From contig JAJDBJ010000067.1 of the NCBI GenBank assembly GCA_029261395.1, forward strand, positions 1 to 64,000: 64,000 nt of DNA, in the 5' to 3' direction. The notes below the pieces were generated by a model. It ran no database searches, had not been told where the DNA came from, and saw nothing but the letters and a program-made list of their open reading frames with translations. A program made the translations under genes and the position numbers. Shown here piece after piece: positions 8,194 to 16,860 of the stretch. The DNA comes from Nitrospinaceae bacterium (lineage in GTDB: Bacteria; Nitrospinota; Nitrospinia; Nitrospinales; Nitrospinaceae). Within the stretch, counting starts at the first letter, position 1. Each line of letters starts with the position of its first letter.

Positions 8194-9561
8194 TTACTTC
8201 AAAATCGCCACGATGTATTTGGCGATTTCGAGGGAGGAGCCTCTTTTGCTTTGCACATAGGCAGTGGCTTTTTGCCGGAGACCGGGCAATTCATCCGCGT
8301 GGATTAACAATCTTCTCACCGCCGCAAACATGGTTTGATCGTCCGCTACGGTAAAAGCCAGGCCTTGCGCTTTCAGCTCGCTGGCGATTTTCTGAATGTT
8401 TTCGATATAAGGCCCGTGCAGAACCGGTGCTCCCTGAACGACGGGTTCCAGCAGATTGTGGCCGCCGCCGGGGGCCTTCAGGCTCCTTCCGACAAACGCG
8501 ATATCGGCGATGGCATACGTTTTTGCCAGTTCACCCAATGTATCGAGCACAACGATGTTGGCCATGGGTTTGGATCGGGGATCAATTTGTGACCGGAGAA
8601 CGAATTGAACGTTGTCTTTGGTAAGAAGTTTAACGATTTCAGCCACACGTTCCAGCCTCCGGGGAGCAAGGACCATGGAGAGTTTGGGGAATTTCCGGCA
8701 CAGTTTTAAATAAGCATCGACGCAAACCTGCTCTTCCCCTGCATGGGTACTGCCCGCCACAAATACCTGACCGTCATGCGGAAACCTCAACCGTTCGCGG
8801 ATGCGAACCCGCTCAGACTCCGGGACGATTTGCAAGGCATCGAATTTGGTGTCTCCGACGATGCGTACTTTTTGGGCGGGTGCCCCCAATTCCTGGATGG
8901 TGGTGCGTCCGCGCTCGCTTTGCATACAGAACACCGCAAACGATTGGAGCAGAGGCTTGACCATGGTCGCGATCTGTTTGTAGCGTGCCTGCGATTTTTC
9001 CGAAATTCTTCCGTTAAACACCATCGGCGGTATGCGTCGATCCTTCAGGCTCATCAGCATACTGGGCCAGAACCCGGTATCGGTGAGAACGTATAAATCC
9101 GGCTTGATCCGGTCCAGTGCGCGATTGATGAACGGCCAGCAGTCCAGGGGATGAAAAAAGATATGATCTACGAACGGGAGCAGACGGTGGGCGGCATCGT
9201 AGCCAGCATCGGTGGTGACTGAGACGGCAATGAGAATATTGGGCCGCTTTTCACGAATAATTTTAAGTACCGGTGCGGCGCCATTGACTTCCCCCAGCGA
9301 CAGGGCGTGTAGCCAGACCAGCTTCTGCCCGGGTTTTTTCTCCACTACGGGCACCCAGCCAAAATGATCTTTGAGGCCACGCCGCTTTTTCCCGGTGAAC
9401 TGGGAGTATAGGGTGAAGGCCGGCATGATCACAACAGAGGCGATTCTGGAGACAAGTCGCAGGATCTTGATTTTATTATCGGCTTGGCCTCCCGCAGCTT
9501 TTTTAGGCGTTCCAGTTGCCCTGGTGTTCGCCGGTTGTTTTGCTGGTACTTTCATGTTCAA
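8194..9561 (-). CDS. waaA: 3-deoxy-D-manno-octulosonic acid (Kdo) transferase, copy 1
   Basis: A 455-residue GT30-family glycosyltransferase that adds Kdo to lipid A precursor at the inner membrane. A short basic, low-complexity N-terminus is followed by an amphipathic/hydrophobic segment (VSRIASVVIMPAFTLYSQF). Then come the family motif HALSLGEV with the catalytic-type Glu, VGDTKFDAL, and the C-terminal CMP-Kdo region HNLLEPVVQGAPVLHGP. The TTG start at 9561 overlaps the TGA of the upstream paralogue and has AAGGA eight bases before it; the ATG at 9555 is the alternative. It is the second gene of a two-gene minus-strand operon. Confidence 0.88.
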   Translation of the reverse strand: MNMKVPAKQPANTRATGTPKKAAGGQADNKIKILRLVSRIASVVIMPAFTLYSQFTGKKRRGLKDHFGWVPVVEKKPGQKLVWLHALSLGEVNGAAPVLKIIREKRPNILIAVSVTTDAGYDAAHRLLPFVDHIFFHPLDCWPFINRALDRIKPDLYVLTDTGFWPSMLMSLKDRRIPPMVFNGRISEKSQARYKQIATMVKPLLQSFAVFCMQSERGRTTIQELGAPAQKVRIVGDTKFDALQIVPESERVRIRERLRFPHDGQVFVAGSTHAGEEQVCVDAYLKLCRKFPKLSMVLAPRRLERVAEIVKLLTKDNVQFVLRSQIDPRSKPMANIVVLDTLGELAKTYAIADIAFVGRSLKAPGGGHNLLEPVVQGAPVLHGPYIENIQKIASELKAQGLAFTVADDQTMFAAVRRLLIHADELPGLRQKATAYVQSKRGSSLEIAKYIVAILK

Positions 9562-10826
9562 GTTGGGTTTCCTTTTTCAACTAGAGATTGAATCAATTCC
9601 AGATTGCGGTTAACGGCTCCTTTTTGCAGTTGAACCGTCTCGGCGGCCAGGGCGCCACGTCTGACTATTTCTTCCGGATTGCTCAATAACTGTTCCAATG
9701 CCGGAGTCAAGTCCTCCGGGCGCTCGATTTGAATGCCGCCTCCAGATTCGGCCAGTAACCGGGCTTCTTCTTCAAAGTTGCCCATGTCTTTGCCGTAGAT
9801 CACGGGAAGTCCCAAAAGCGCGGGTTCGAGTATATTGTGTCCGCCGTGTCTGGAGTCGAATCCTCCACCCACAAAGGCCACATGTCCTTGCCGGTAATAA
9901 TCGTTCAACACCCCCAAGGCATCCACCAGTAAAACAGTTCCTGTCCAGCTTTTGGCAGGATCCTTTCGGTCTGAATGGAGCGTGACAGACACCCCGGCAT
10001 CTCTTAGAATGCTCTCGACCTCACGGCATCGCGGGACATGACGAGGCGCTATTATGAACTTATAGTCTAAAGGGTTTTGGCTCAATTGAGAAATAGCTTT
10101 TGCGATGGCGGGTTCCTCTCCCGGCCGGGTAGAACCAAAAACGACTGTAATTTCGTCCATTTGCGTCGGTTTTGGATTAGGGCTCTGGTCCGTGGTGAGG
10201 CTGTCGAATTTCATGTTGCCCGTCACCTGAACACGGGCCGGGTCGATATTCAATCGCAGGAGCCGATCGGCTTCCGACTGGGCGCGCATGGAAAACGTTG
10301 TAATAGGCTCCGTTACCCACTGAAACCAGGGCTTGAGTTTCTGATACCGGTCATAAGATTTGGCCGACAAACGTCCGTTGGCCAGCAAAACAGGAATCTT
10401 TCTCTGCAAGCAGGCGTGGAGCAGGTTGGGCCAGTATTCCGCTTCGATCAAAATCAGGATCGCAGGGTCCAGCCGTTTCAGCAGGGGACGGATCAAAAAG
10501 GGCAGGTCCAGCGGAAGCCGGAACACGGGGCAATCGAGCACTTCTTTAGCCAGGGTGTATCCTGTTGTCGTGAAGGTGGATAAAACAACCGTGCGGTCGG
10601 GATAGCACTCCTGCAAGGCCTGAATCAACAATTCAGCCACTCGCACTTCGCCCACGGATGATGCGTGGACCCAGAGGCATCCGGTTTGCCGGGGGATAGA
10701 TTTCCATTGCCGCGTCCGTTGAATAAGCTCGGAACGGAACGCCGGATCCAGCCCCATGCGGATGATCCAATAAGGAGAAGTCAGTAGGAGTGCGGCGGCT
10801 ATGATAATATTGTATGCGAGCTTCAT
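9558..10826 (-). CDS. waaA: 3-deoxy-D-manno-octulosonic acid (Kdo) transferase, copy 2
   Basis: A 422-residue paralogue of the next gene. The N-terminal membrane segment (YNIIIAAALLLTSPYWI) is followed by WVHASSVGEV with the catalytic-type Glu, then TGNMKFDSL, VFGSTRPGEE and HNILEPALLGLPVIYG. This is the complete Kdo transferase pattern, and closer to the textbook form than copy 1. The two copies overlap by 4 bases and are clearly diverged, so they may add Kdo residues at different positions. The gene is divergent from lpxK, with 64 bp between the starts, which groups lipid A assembly genes at one locus. Confidence 0.9.
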   Translation of the reverse strand: MKLAYNIIIAAALLLTSPYWIIRMGLDPAFRSELIQRTRQWKSIPRQTGCLWVHASSVGEVRVAELLIQALQECYPDRTVVLSTFTTTGYTLAKEVLDCPVFRLPLDLPFLIRPLLKRLDPAILILIEAEYWPNLLHACLQRKIPVLLANGRLSAKSYDRYQKLKPWFQWVTEPITTFSMRAQSEADRLLRLNIDPARVQVTGNMKFDSLTTDQSPNPKPTQMDEITVVFGSTRPGEEPAIAKAISQLSQNPLDYKFIIAPRHVPRCREVESILRDAGVSVTLHSDRKDPAKSWTGTVLLVDALGVLNDYYRQGHVAFVGGGFDSRHGGHNILEPALLGLPVIYGKDMGNFEEEARLLAESGGGIQIERPEDLTPALEQLLSNPEEIVRRGALAAETVQLQKGAVNRNLELIQSLVEKGNPT

Positions 10827-10890
10827 TATGAATGAGTATAAACCAGACGCGGATCATCTGCATGAAGAGAAACGGTAACGGAAAACTTTC

Positions 10891-11982
10891 ATGACCCTCG
10901 ATTCTTTTTTCCATGAGGTCATTTCTCCCAAGCGCCCCCTGCACCTGCTTCCGGTGTATGGGGTGTTGCGTCTGGTTGCTGTGGTGTACGCAATTGGCCA
11001 GCGGATGCGTGCAGGGTTATACCGCCTGGGAGTTTTCAAGACGCGTCGTCTGGATTGCCGGGTGATCAGTGTCGGCAATTTGACGCTTGGCGGAACCGGT
11101 AAAACCCCAACAGTGATGATGGTCGCCGATACTCTGCGCCGCAAAGGTTTCAAGCCGGCCATCCTGAGTCGCGGTTACGGCGGTCAATCCGGGGAGTTTG
11201 TCAATGTGGTGAACGACGGTCAACGCACCCTGCTCTCTGCTGATATGGCGGGCGACGAACCAGTGATGATGGCTCAGCGGTTGAAAAATATTCCCGTGCT
11301 GACCGGTCGCATTCGCTATGAAACGGGGAGATACGCTATTGAGAACTTTGGAGTCGACGTCCTGATTCTGGACGACGGCTATCAGCATTTGCCACTGCAT
11401 CGCGACCTCAACATCCTTTTATGTGATGCGACCCGTCCTTTTGGGAATGGCGTCGTGTTCCCCGCGGGTGAGTTGAGGGAACCCTTGTCCGCGATGGACC
11501 GGGCGGATGTGATCTGCCTGACCCGGTGGCGCGAGGACAGTCAAACCGACCGGGTCGACGCGTGTAACCACAGGCAGGTGCCGGTGATACAAACCGGAAT
11601 GCGGGTGCAGTCGGTGATTGAGTTGAGTTCGGGGAAGGAAATCGGAATCGAAGCCGTACAGAATCAATCGGTCGCGGCGTTTTGCGGTATCGCTCATCCT
11701 CTCGATTTTTTTCATACGCTGGAGCAGGTGCCGGTGCGACTTGTGAATCGGGATGGCTTTTCGGATCATCACGATTATTCAACCGATGATTTAAAAGCTA
11801 TAGAAAACCGGGCGAAGCAGGCGGGGGCGCAGTGTATCGTCACCACAGAAAAGGATGCGGTTAAGCTGAAGGGCCATACGTTCGGCCTGCCCGTGTACGT
11901 AGTGCGGATCGCTCTCGAAATCCTGGAAGGACAGGAAGCGTGGGACCGTCTCCTACTCCTACCCGGAGGGGGAGCGGGTTAA
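10891..11982 (+). CDS. lpxK: Tetraacyldisaccharide 4'-kinase
   Basis: Phosphorylates the 4' position of the lipid A disaccharide at the inner membrane, the step before Kdo transfer. The 363-residue product has an N-terminal hydrophobic stretch, the Walker A region GNLTLGGTGKTP, LSRGYGG, GDEPVMMAQR, the LDDGYQH motif, and a C-terminal TTEKDAVKL segment. All are normal LpxK landmarks and the length is slightly above usual. It is divergent from the waaA pair, so the substrate and the following enzymes are encoded together. Confidence 0.95.
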   Translation: MTLDSFFHEVISPKRPLHLLPVYGVLRLVAVVYAIGQRMRAGLYRLGVFKTRRLDCRVISVGNLTLGGTGKTPTVMMVADTLRRKGFKPAILSRGYGGQSGEFVNVVNDGQRTLLSADMAGDEPVMMAQRLKNIPVLTGRIRYETGRYAIENFGVDVLILDDGYQHLPLHRDLNILLCDATRPFGNGVVFPAGELREPLSAMDRADVICLTRWREDSQTDRVDACNHRQVPVIQTGMRVQSVIELSSGKEIGIEAVQNQSVAAFCGIAHPLDFFHTLEQVPVRLVNRDGFSDHHDYSTDDLKAIENRAKQAGAQCIVTTEKDAVKLKGHTFGLPVYVVRIALEILEGQEAWDRLLLLPGGGAG

Positions 11983-12203
11983 CTGTCACCTGGTGTCGTC
12001 AATCGTTGAGCACAATCCAGAGTTTTAATTGAACTGGGGCACTTCGCCGTCTCCTGCCCGGCCCCTTGGCAGGGGAGGCAATGGGCTGACCATTGTCCTC
12101 AAGAGAATGTCACCGGGCGCAGTTCAGAATTTAAGTCCAGCGTTACGCTGGCCTGCGGAGGTACTCCGCCGATGAATCGAGCAACTACCAAAATAATAGG
12201 AAA
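11983..12203. repeat. Intergenic stretch with tandem hairpins
   Basis: No gene is seen. Several inverted repeats are packed together: CCCCT/AGGGG (12062-12075); CCAGCG-TTA-CGCTGG (12137-12151); and GCGGAG-GTA-CTCCGC (12155-12169). The last two are perfect 6-bp stems with 3-base loops lying 3 bases apart, which is unlikely by chance and looks like an intergenic repeat element. Confidence 0.6.
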
Positions 12204-12295
12204 ACACAGATTCTTCGCTTCACACTGTTCCGCTCAGAATGACAATAAACGTCTTTCTGTCATTCTGAGGAGCGATAGCGACGAAGAATCTATGT
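12204..12295. repeat. Imperfect palindromic intergenic repeat, about 92 bp
   Basis: Two roughly 40-base arms face each other. The left arm contains AGATTCTTCG and CTCAGAATGACA; the right arm contains TGTCATTCTGAG and CGAAGAATCT. They are separated by a short centre (about 12244-12258). This resembles the dispersed 'TCATTCTGAG...GAAGAATCT' palindromes that I recall from other bacterial genomes, possibly a non-coding mobile remnant. Only one copy is in the window. Confidence 0.7.
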
Positions 12296-12322
12296 TTTAT
12301 ATTGCCCACAGAGGTACTCCGT

Positions 12323-12796
12323 ATGAACGAAACCAAACCTGATTTTTGGGAATCACTTTCCCCGGCCAAGGCGGCCCTTGTGACAGTGCTGGTGCCGTCG
12401 CTTTATATGCTGGCGCTGGCGTTGGCCTGGTTCTCACCCAAACATTTCGGCTTCGGTATTCGTCCGCTGGTGTATGTGGGGTTGACGATCGGGTTGTCCG
12501 GCATAGCGTTGTGGATGATGGCGATGGTGCATCTTGGAAAATCCCTGGCGGTGCTACCGGGGGGAGAACGGCTGGTGACGCGGGGCGTGTACCGTTACCT
12601 GCGACACCCGGTGTATATGGGAATCGACATGACCCTGTTCGGCCTGTTCCTGGCGGTGGGCTCGACGGTGGGCATGATTTATTTTTTCGTGGTGGTTCTT
12701 CCGCTGAACATCATCCGCTCGCGCCTCGAAGAAAAAGCCCTTCTACGAAAATTCGGCGACGCCTACAACACCTACCGCCAACACACCTGGTTTTAA
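12323..12796 (+). CDS. Isoprenylcysteine carboxyl methyltransferase (ICMT)-like membrane protein
   Basis: A 157-residue integral membrane protein with about four hydrophobic segments. The signature is GVYRYLRHPVYMG followed by RLEEKALLRKFGDAYNTY, the RHPxY and Glu/Glu pattern of the ICMT/phospholipid methyltransferase family. Bacterial members are S-adenosylmethionine-dependent methyltransferases of mostly unknown substrate. The ATG at 12323 has GAGG eight bases upstream. The start region lies right behind a palindromic repeat and resembles sequence on its far side. Confidence 0.8.
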   Translation: MNETKPDFWESLSPAKAALVTVLVPSLYMLALALAWFSPKHFGFGIRPLVYVGLTIGLSGIALWMMAMVHLGKSLAVLPGGERLVTRGVYRYLRHPVYMGIDMTLFGLFLAVGSTVGMIYFFVVVLPLNIIRSRLEEKALLRKFGDAYNTYRQHTWF

Positions 12797-12954
12797 ATCA
12801 ATCCTTGGCCCGGTTTGATATGCGTGTTCCTTCCCAATGGATTATGTTGATCTAACTCCTCGTAAAAAAACGAGAAGTAATACTTATTGACTGTTTTATA
12901 TCTCTCCTTTAGCTTAGAAATATCTGCCTATTCAAAGATTGGTTTCCGATTCGA

Positions 12955-15399
12955 ATGACTTTTTACCGAAATTCATTATTGCCCTCGCTCACGTTTTGTT
13001 TGTTAAGTTTTTCCTTTTCCGGTAGTTCGATGATTGAAATCGCTTGGGCCGGAGAGCCGGAGGATGCCTCCCTGTATTGGGAAAAGCAGTCGGGCGACAA
13101 GAGAGCCGCGGACCCGGCTTTGTCTCTGGTGCAACGGTTGTTCAGCATGCCGCCGGACGTGATGGAGGAAGTGGACACGCCGATTCGTCCACCCCGGACG
13201 CCCAAAGGCTGGCTCGGCATCACCATGCAGGAAGGGCCGCCGCTATTTTTGAAAGGCGCCGATGACCTTTCCCCCACGGTGGAGGTGCTGGAAGTTTTCC
13301 CCGATTCTTCCGCCCATCGTTCCGGGTTACAGCCGGGCGACACGATTCTGGCGACCGACGGCCAACAGTTGTCCATCGGTAAAGAAAACTCCCTGATGAT
13401 GAATTTCAATCGAAGGGTGCAGGATGCGGGTGCCGGCAACATTCTGCACTTGAAGATCAAACGCGGGTCCCGGGAGATGGAACTGCCGGTAGCGCTTTAT
13501 CCCAAGCCGATTGTGCCGGAGTCCATCAAACCGATTCGCTTGCAGGACTCAGACATGCCGACGCAAAACTCTCTTCTGCATCGCATTCTGCGTCGACACG
13601 AACGGCTGGAGGATTACTCCGCTGTTGTTGAGGAAATACGTGAGCGCACCCGACAAGCGGTGACTACTGCCGTCAAAGGGGAAACCTATAGTCCGTTTCG
13701 CCTGCAGGCCGTTAATGCCACTCTCAATCAACCCTTGGACCTGCCGCGGGTTTCTCAAGAATTGACTTCGAGCCTGCGCCGGAACTTTATTAAAGCCCGG
13801 TTGAATGCCGGTGGGGTTGTCCACTCTGCCCTGCAAGCGTTGGATTTCAAGGTGGCGAAGCCCTCGCCTGTTAAAAGATCTGCTGACTTGGCCCTTGTGT
13901 TGGATCGAATCCTGGAAGCACTGTCGAATGCAGGTTCTGCAAGCGACGAAGCTTTGCAAGCGCTCACGTTGGAAGACAGGGCTCTTCTGATTCGAGGGAT
14001 CCGTCACTTGATGGTTGAGAGTCTGCTGTCTCGTGACCCGACGGTCGATGAGACTCGTGAGTACCAACCTTCAATGACGGAGTTTCTCAATACCGCATTG
14101 AAGGTCGACACACAGCTCCTGCTCACCGCCGGTTTAAAGGTCGCGCAGGAAATCAATCTGGAGACTCTTGTCGAGTGGCAACAGAACCTGGACCGGTTCT
14201 CGCTTGTTCATGAAGGTTGGGTCGTGGAAAAAGCGGGTGACGTGACCCATGTGTACACCCGGCATGGTTTGATGATTGTGGGTGGTGCGGGTGATAATGA
14301 TTACGATCAGGAAGCTCTGCTGATTGTCGACCTGGGCGGCAACGATCGTTATCGCAACGGCGCCGGGGCCAGCCGCAACGGGCATCCCTTCAGCATGGTG
14401 ATCGATTTTTCCGGCAACGATGTCTACACGACGGGCGAAGATTATGCGCAGGGTGCGGGTATTTTGGGTGGCGGATTTTTGATCGACCTGGCAGGCGACG
14501 ATCAATACCTTTCGAAAAGTTTCGGACAGGGTGCCGGAGTGTTGGGCGTTGGGATGCTGGTCGACATGGGGGGTGATGATGTCTACCGATGCCACTCCTT
14601 TTGTCAGGGGGCGGGATTTATGGGTATCGGATTGATCGCCGAATCCGGCGGCAACGATCAGTATTCGGCCGCGATCTATTCCCAGGGGTTTGGATTTATC
14701 CGCGGCATGGGTTTGATCCTCGAAGGCGAAGGCAACGACCGGTTTTTTGCGGGCGGGGTATACCGGGATCACCGTGAACCCGGCAAGGCTTATCTCTCCA
14801 TGTCGCAGGGATTCGGGTACGGTCTCCGCCCCTGGCGAACTCTGGCGGGAGCTTCCGGCGGTATCGGGATTCTGGACGATGCCCAGGGCAACGACACTTA
14901 CCTTGGCGATTATTTTTCACAGGGCGCAGGCTATTGGTACAGCCTGGGAATTTTGAACGACGGCGCAGGGCACGATCTCTATACCGCAGGACGCTACTCG
15001 CAGGGCGCGGGGATTCATCTCGCCGCCGGAATTTTACGCGATACGGCAGGAGACGATCACTACCTCGCTCGCTATGGAGTGGCGCAGGGGTGCGGACACG
15101 ATCTGGCAGTCGGTTTTCTTTTGGACAACGGTGGCGATGATCGATATGTTGGAGGTACCCTGGCCCAGGGAGCGGGCAATGCCAACGGTTTTGGCGTGCT
15201 CAGCGACAATGGCGGCGACGACGAATATTATTTGCATGATGAGGGGCAGGGTCACGGTAAAACTGAAAAATTCAGGGAACTGGATAGTTTTGGAATCCTG
15301 GTCGATACCGGTGGCGGCGAAGACCGTTACTCGCTGGGAGGACTCAACAACACAGTGAACCTCCGCACCCAATGGGGCATCCAGGCCGACCTGCCTTAA
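12955..15399 (+). CDS. Secreted PDZ protein with about twelve GGDD-Y/QGAG repeats
   Basis: An 814-residue exported protein. A signal peptide (about residues 10-32, AWA/GEP) is followed by a PDZ domain at about 86-183 (GWLGITMQE, then SGLQPGDTILATDG). Residues 190-450 are mostly helical and not recognised. Residues about 455-795 carry roughly twelve repeats of about 27 residues built as 'G-G-I-L-x-D-x-GGDD-x-Y-x(6-8)-QGAG'. The regular hydrophobic/Asp-Gly pattern suggests a beta-solenoid or calcium-binding roll in the periplasm or on the cell surface. The repeats are not RTX nonapeptides. No protease triad was seen. A weak promoter (TTGACT at 12887) lies upstream. Function unknown. Confidence 0.8.
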   Translation: MTFYRNSLLPSLTFCLLSFSFSGSSMIEIAWAGEPEDASLYWEKQSGDKRAADPALSLVQRLFSMPPDVMEEVDTPIRPPRTPKGWLGITMQEGPPLFLKGADDLSPTVEVLEVFPDSSAHRSGLQPGDTILATDGQQLSIGKENSLMMNFNRRVQDAGAGNILHLKIKRGSREMELPVALYPKPIVPESIKPIRLQDSDMPTQNSLLHRILRRHERLEDYSAVVEEIRERTRQAVTTAVKGETYSPFRLQAVNATLNQPLDLPRVSQELTSSLRRNFIKARLNAGGVVHSALQALDFKVAKPSPVKRSADLALVLDRILEALSNAGSASDEALQALTLEDRALLIRGIRHLMVESLLSRDPTVDETREYQPSMTEFLNTALKVDTQLLLTAGLKVAQEINLETLVEWQQNLDRFSLVHEGWVVEKAGDVTHVYTRHGLMIVGGAGDNDYDQEALLIVDLGGNDRYRNGAGASRNGHPFSMVIDFSGNDVYTTGEDYAQGAGILGGGFLIDLAGDDQYLSKSFGQGAGVLGVGMLVDMGGDDVYRCHSFCQGAGFMGIGLIAESGGNDQYSAAIYSQGFGFIRGMGLILEGEGNDRFFAGGVYRDHREPGKAYLSMSQGFGYGLRPWRTLAGASGGIGILDDAQGNDTYLGDYFSQGAGYWYSLGILNDGAGHDLYTAGRYSQGAGIHLAAGILRDTAGDDHYLARYGVAQGCGHDLAVGFLLDNGGDDRYVGGTLAQGAGNANGFGVLSDNGGDDEYYLHDEGQGHGKTEKFRELDSFGILVDTGGGEDRYSLGGLNNTVNLRTQWGIQADLP

Positions 15400-15423
15400 C
15401 TCCTCCAACTTGAGGTCAATCTT

Positions 15424-16683
15424 ATGACCGATTCATTGACCCGCATTTTATTTCAAAAGCTCGTGGCCATGGGCGGGGACGATTATGAAAATGGCGAGCT
15501 CGTCATTGATCAAGGCCGCATTGTGGAAGTGCGTTCGGGAGTCAGTGAATCGTTTGCCGGAGTCACACACGACTGGTCAGACTGTCTGATCCTTCCCGGT
15601 TTCGTCAACGCCCACTGCCACTTGTCACTGTCCGGATTGCAGGGCAGGGTTGCCCGGCAGGAACGATTTGTCGATTGGATCGAAACGGTGGTGGCCGAAA
15701 ACTCAGCTCTCTCCTGGCGCGACCGGGTGGATGCCTTTCATCGGGAAGCGCAGACGCTGGTCGAATCCGGAGTCACAGCGCTGGGCGATTATTTTTCACA
15801 TCCCGAATTGCTGGTGGAATATCAAGCCCTGCCGTTTCGCCAGATGCTGTTTCTGGAGACTCTCGGTTTCCAGTCAGGACTGGCAGAAGAAAAAGCCCGG
15901 TCGGTGGAAACCCTTCTGCGGGAGCATCCGGCAGGAGCCGGTTCTCTCCTTCAACTGGCAGTGGCACCGCATGCCCCTTATTCCGTATCACCTGCCCTGT
16001 TTAAGGAATTGAAAAGCCTGGCGGATAAGCTGAATTGCCGTTATTCCTGTCATGTCGCGGAAGTGGAGGAGGAAACCCAATTTTTGAGCCGGGGAGAGGG
16101 CGATTTTCTTGAGCTTCTCACTAAGCGGGAAGCCTATGATTCCTCCTGGACTCCTCCCGGCGTGAGTCCCGTCCGGTATCTGGAGCAGTTGGGCGTATTG
16201 CGGGATATGGTCGCTATCCATTTGAATTATTTAGAGGAGTCCGATTTGAACCGACTGGCTGAAAATAATGCCAACGCAGTATTTTGTCCCGGCAGTACCC
16301 GTTGGTTTGGGCGCAAGGCCTGGATGCCGGTGAAAATCCTGCTGGATTTGGGGGTTTCCGTGGGAATCGGCACTGACTCACTGGCAAGCAACGACTCACT
16401 GAATTTCCTCGATGAAATTCGATTATCGGAAGAAATGGTGCCCGAATTGCATCGCTCGGAAATTCTTTGGCTGGCTACAATCGGTGGGAGCCAGGCATTA
16501 GGTATTGAAAAAATGGGGCTTGAGTCCGGCCAGCCAGCGGATCTGATAGGTTTTCGGTTCGGCAATTCAGAGGAAGACTGGTGGAACCTGCCATTTGACC
16601 CGGTCCGGCGGCAAGTCGACTTTTCGATGGTTGCGGGAGAGGTTATTTTTCAGAAGTCCAATATTAAAGGGGGAAAGCAGTAA
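15424..16683 (+). CDS. Amidohydrolase-superfamily deaminase, possibly aminofutalosine deaminase-like
   Basis: A 419-residue metal-dependent hydrolase. Metal ligands appear in order: the HxH motif NAHCHL (His64, His66), SCHVAE, AIHLNYL and GTDSLASND. This is the cytosine-deaminase/chlorohydrolase branch of the superfamily. The stretch LPGFVNAHCHLSLSGL with a later FVDWI resembles aminofutalosine deaminases of the alternative menaquinone pathway, but no other mqn gene is nearby, so the substrate stays open. GAGG lies eight bases before the ATG. The gene begins 24 bp after the PDZ repeat protein and may be cotranscribed with it. Confidence 0.8.
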   Translation: MTDSLTRILFQKLVAMGGDDYENGELVIDQGRIVEVRSGVSESFAGVTHDWSDCLILPGFVNAHCHLSLSGLQGRVARQERFVDWIETVVAENSALSWRDRVDAFHREAQTLVESGVTALGDYFSHPELLVEYQALPFRQMLFLETLGFQSGLAEEKARSVETLLREHPAGAGSLLQLAVAPHAPYSVSPALFKELKSLADKLNCRYSCHVAEVEEETQFLSRGEGDFLELLTKREAYDSSWTPPGVSPVRYLEQLGVLRDMVAIHLNYLEESDLNRLAENNANAVFCPGSTRWFGRKAWMPVKILLDLGVSVGIGTDSLASNDSLNFLDEIRLSEEMVPELHRSEILWLATIGGSQALGIEKMGLESGQPADLIGFRFGNSEEDWWNLPFDPVRRQVDFSMVAGEVIFQKSNIKGGKQ

Positions 16684-16860
16684 CCTCTTTTATCAGGGTG
16701 ATTTAGGTTGTTTTGGGTGAAAAACGAGCAGAGTGAGGAAATAAAGGATAAACCCTTAAAAAAACTTGTCCTTCCGTTAGTTTTCATGATAACTTGTAGC
16801 CTGCCGATTGTGACAGAAAGTTGGGGGCTTCTTGCCAAAAGATTTATTTCTCTTTTTTTA
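16684..16860. other. Intergenic, nothing recognised
   Basis: An A+T-rich stretch between the amidohydrolase and the candidate small RNA. No credible reading frame, tRNA or strong hairpin was seen on either strand. Confidence 0.5.

Noticed and set aside
12172-12345. Small open frame with a ribosome-binding-like block, running through the palindrome
   Set aside because: Under 60 codons, made largely of repeat sequence, and stops inside the ICMT-like gene.
14290-15345. Repeats as RTX-type calcium nonapeptides or a CRISPR-like array
   Set aside because: The unit is about 27 residues, coding and diverged at the DNA level; it does not fit the GGxGxDxxx nonapeptide.
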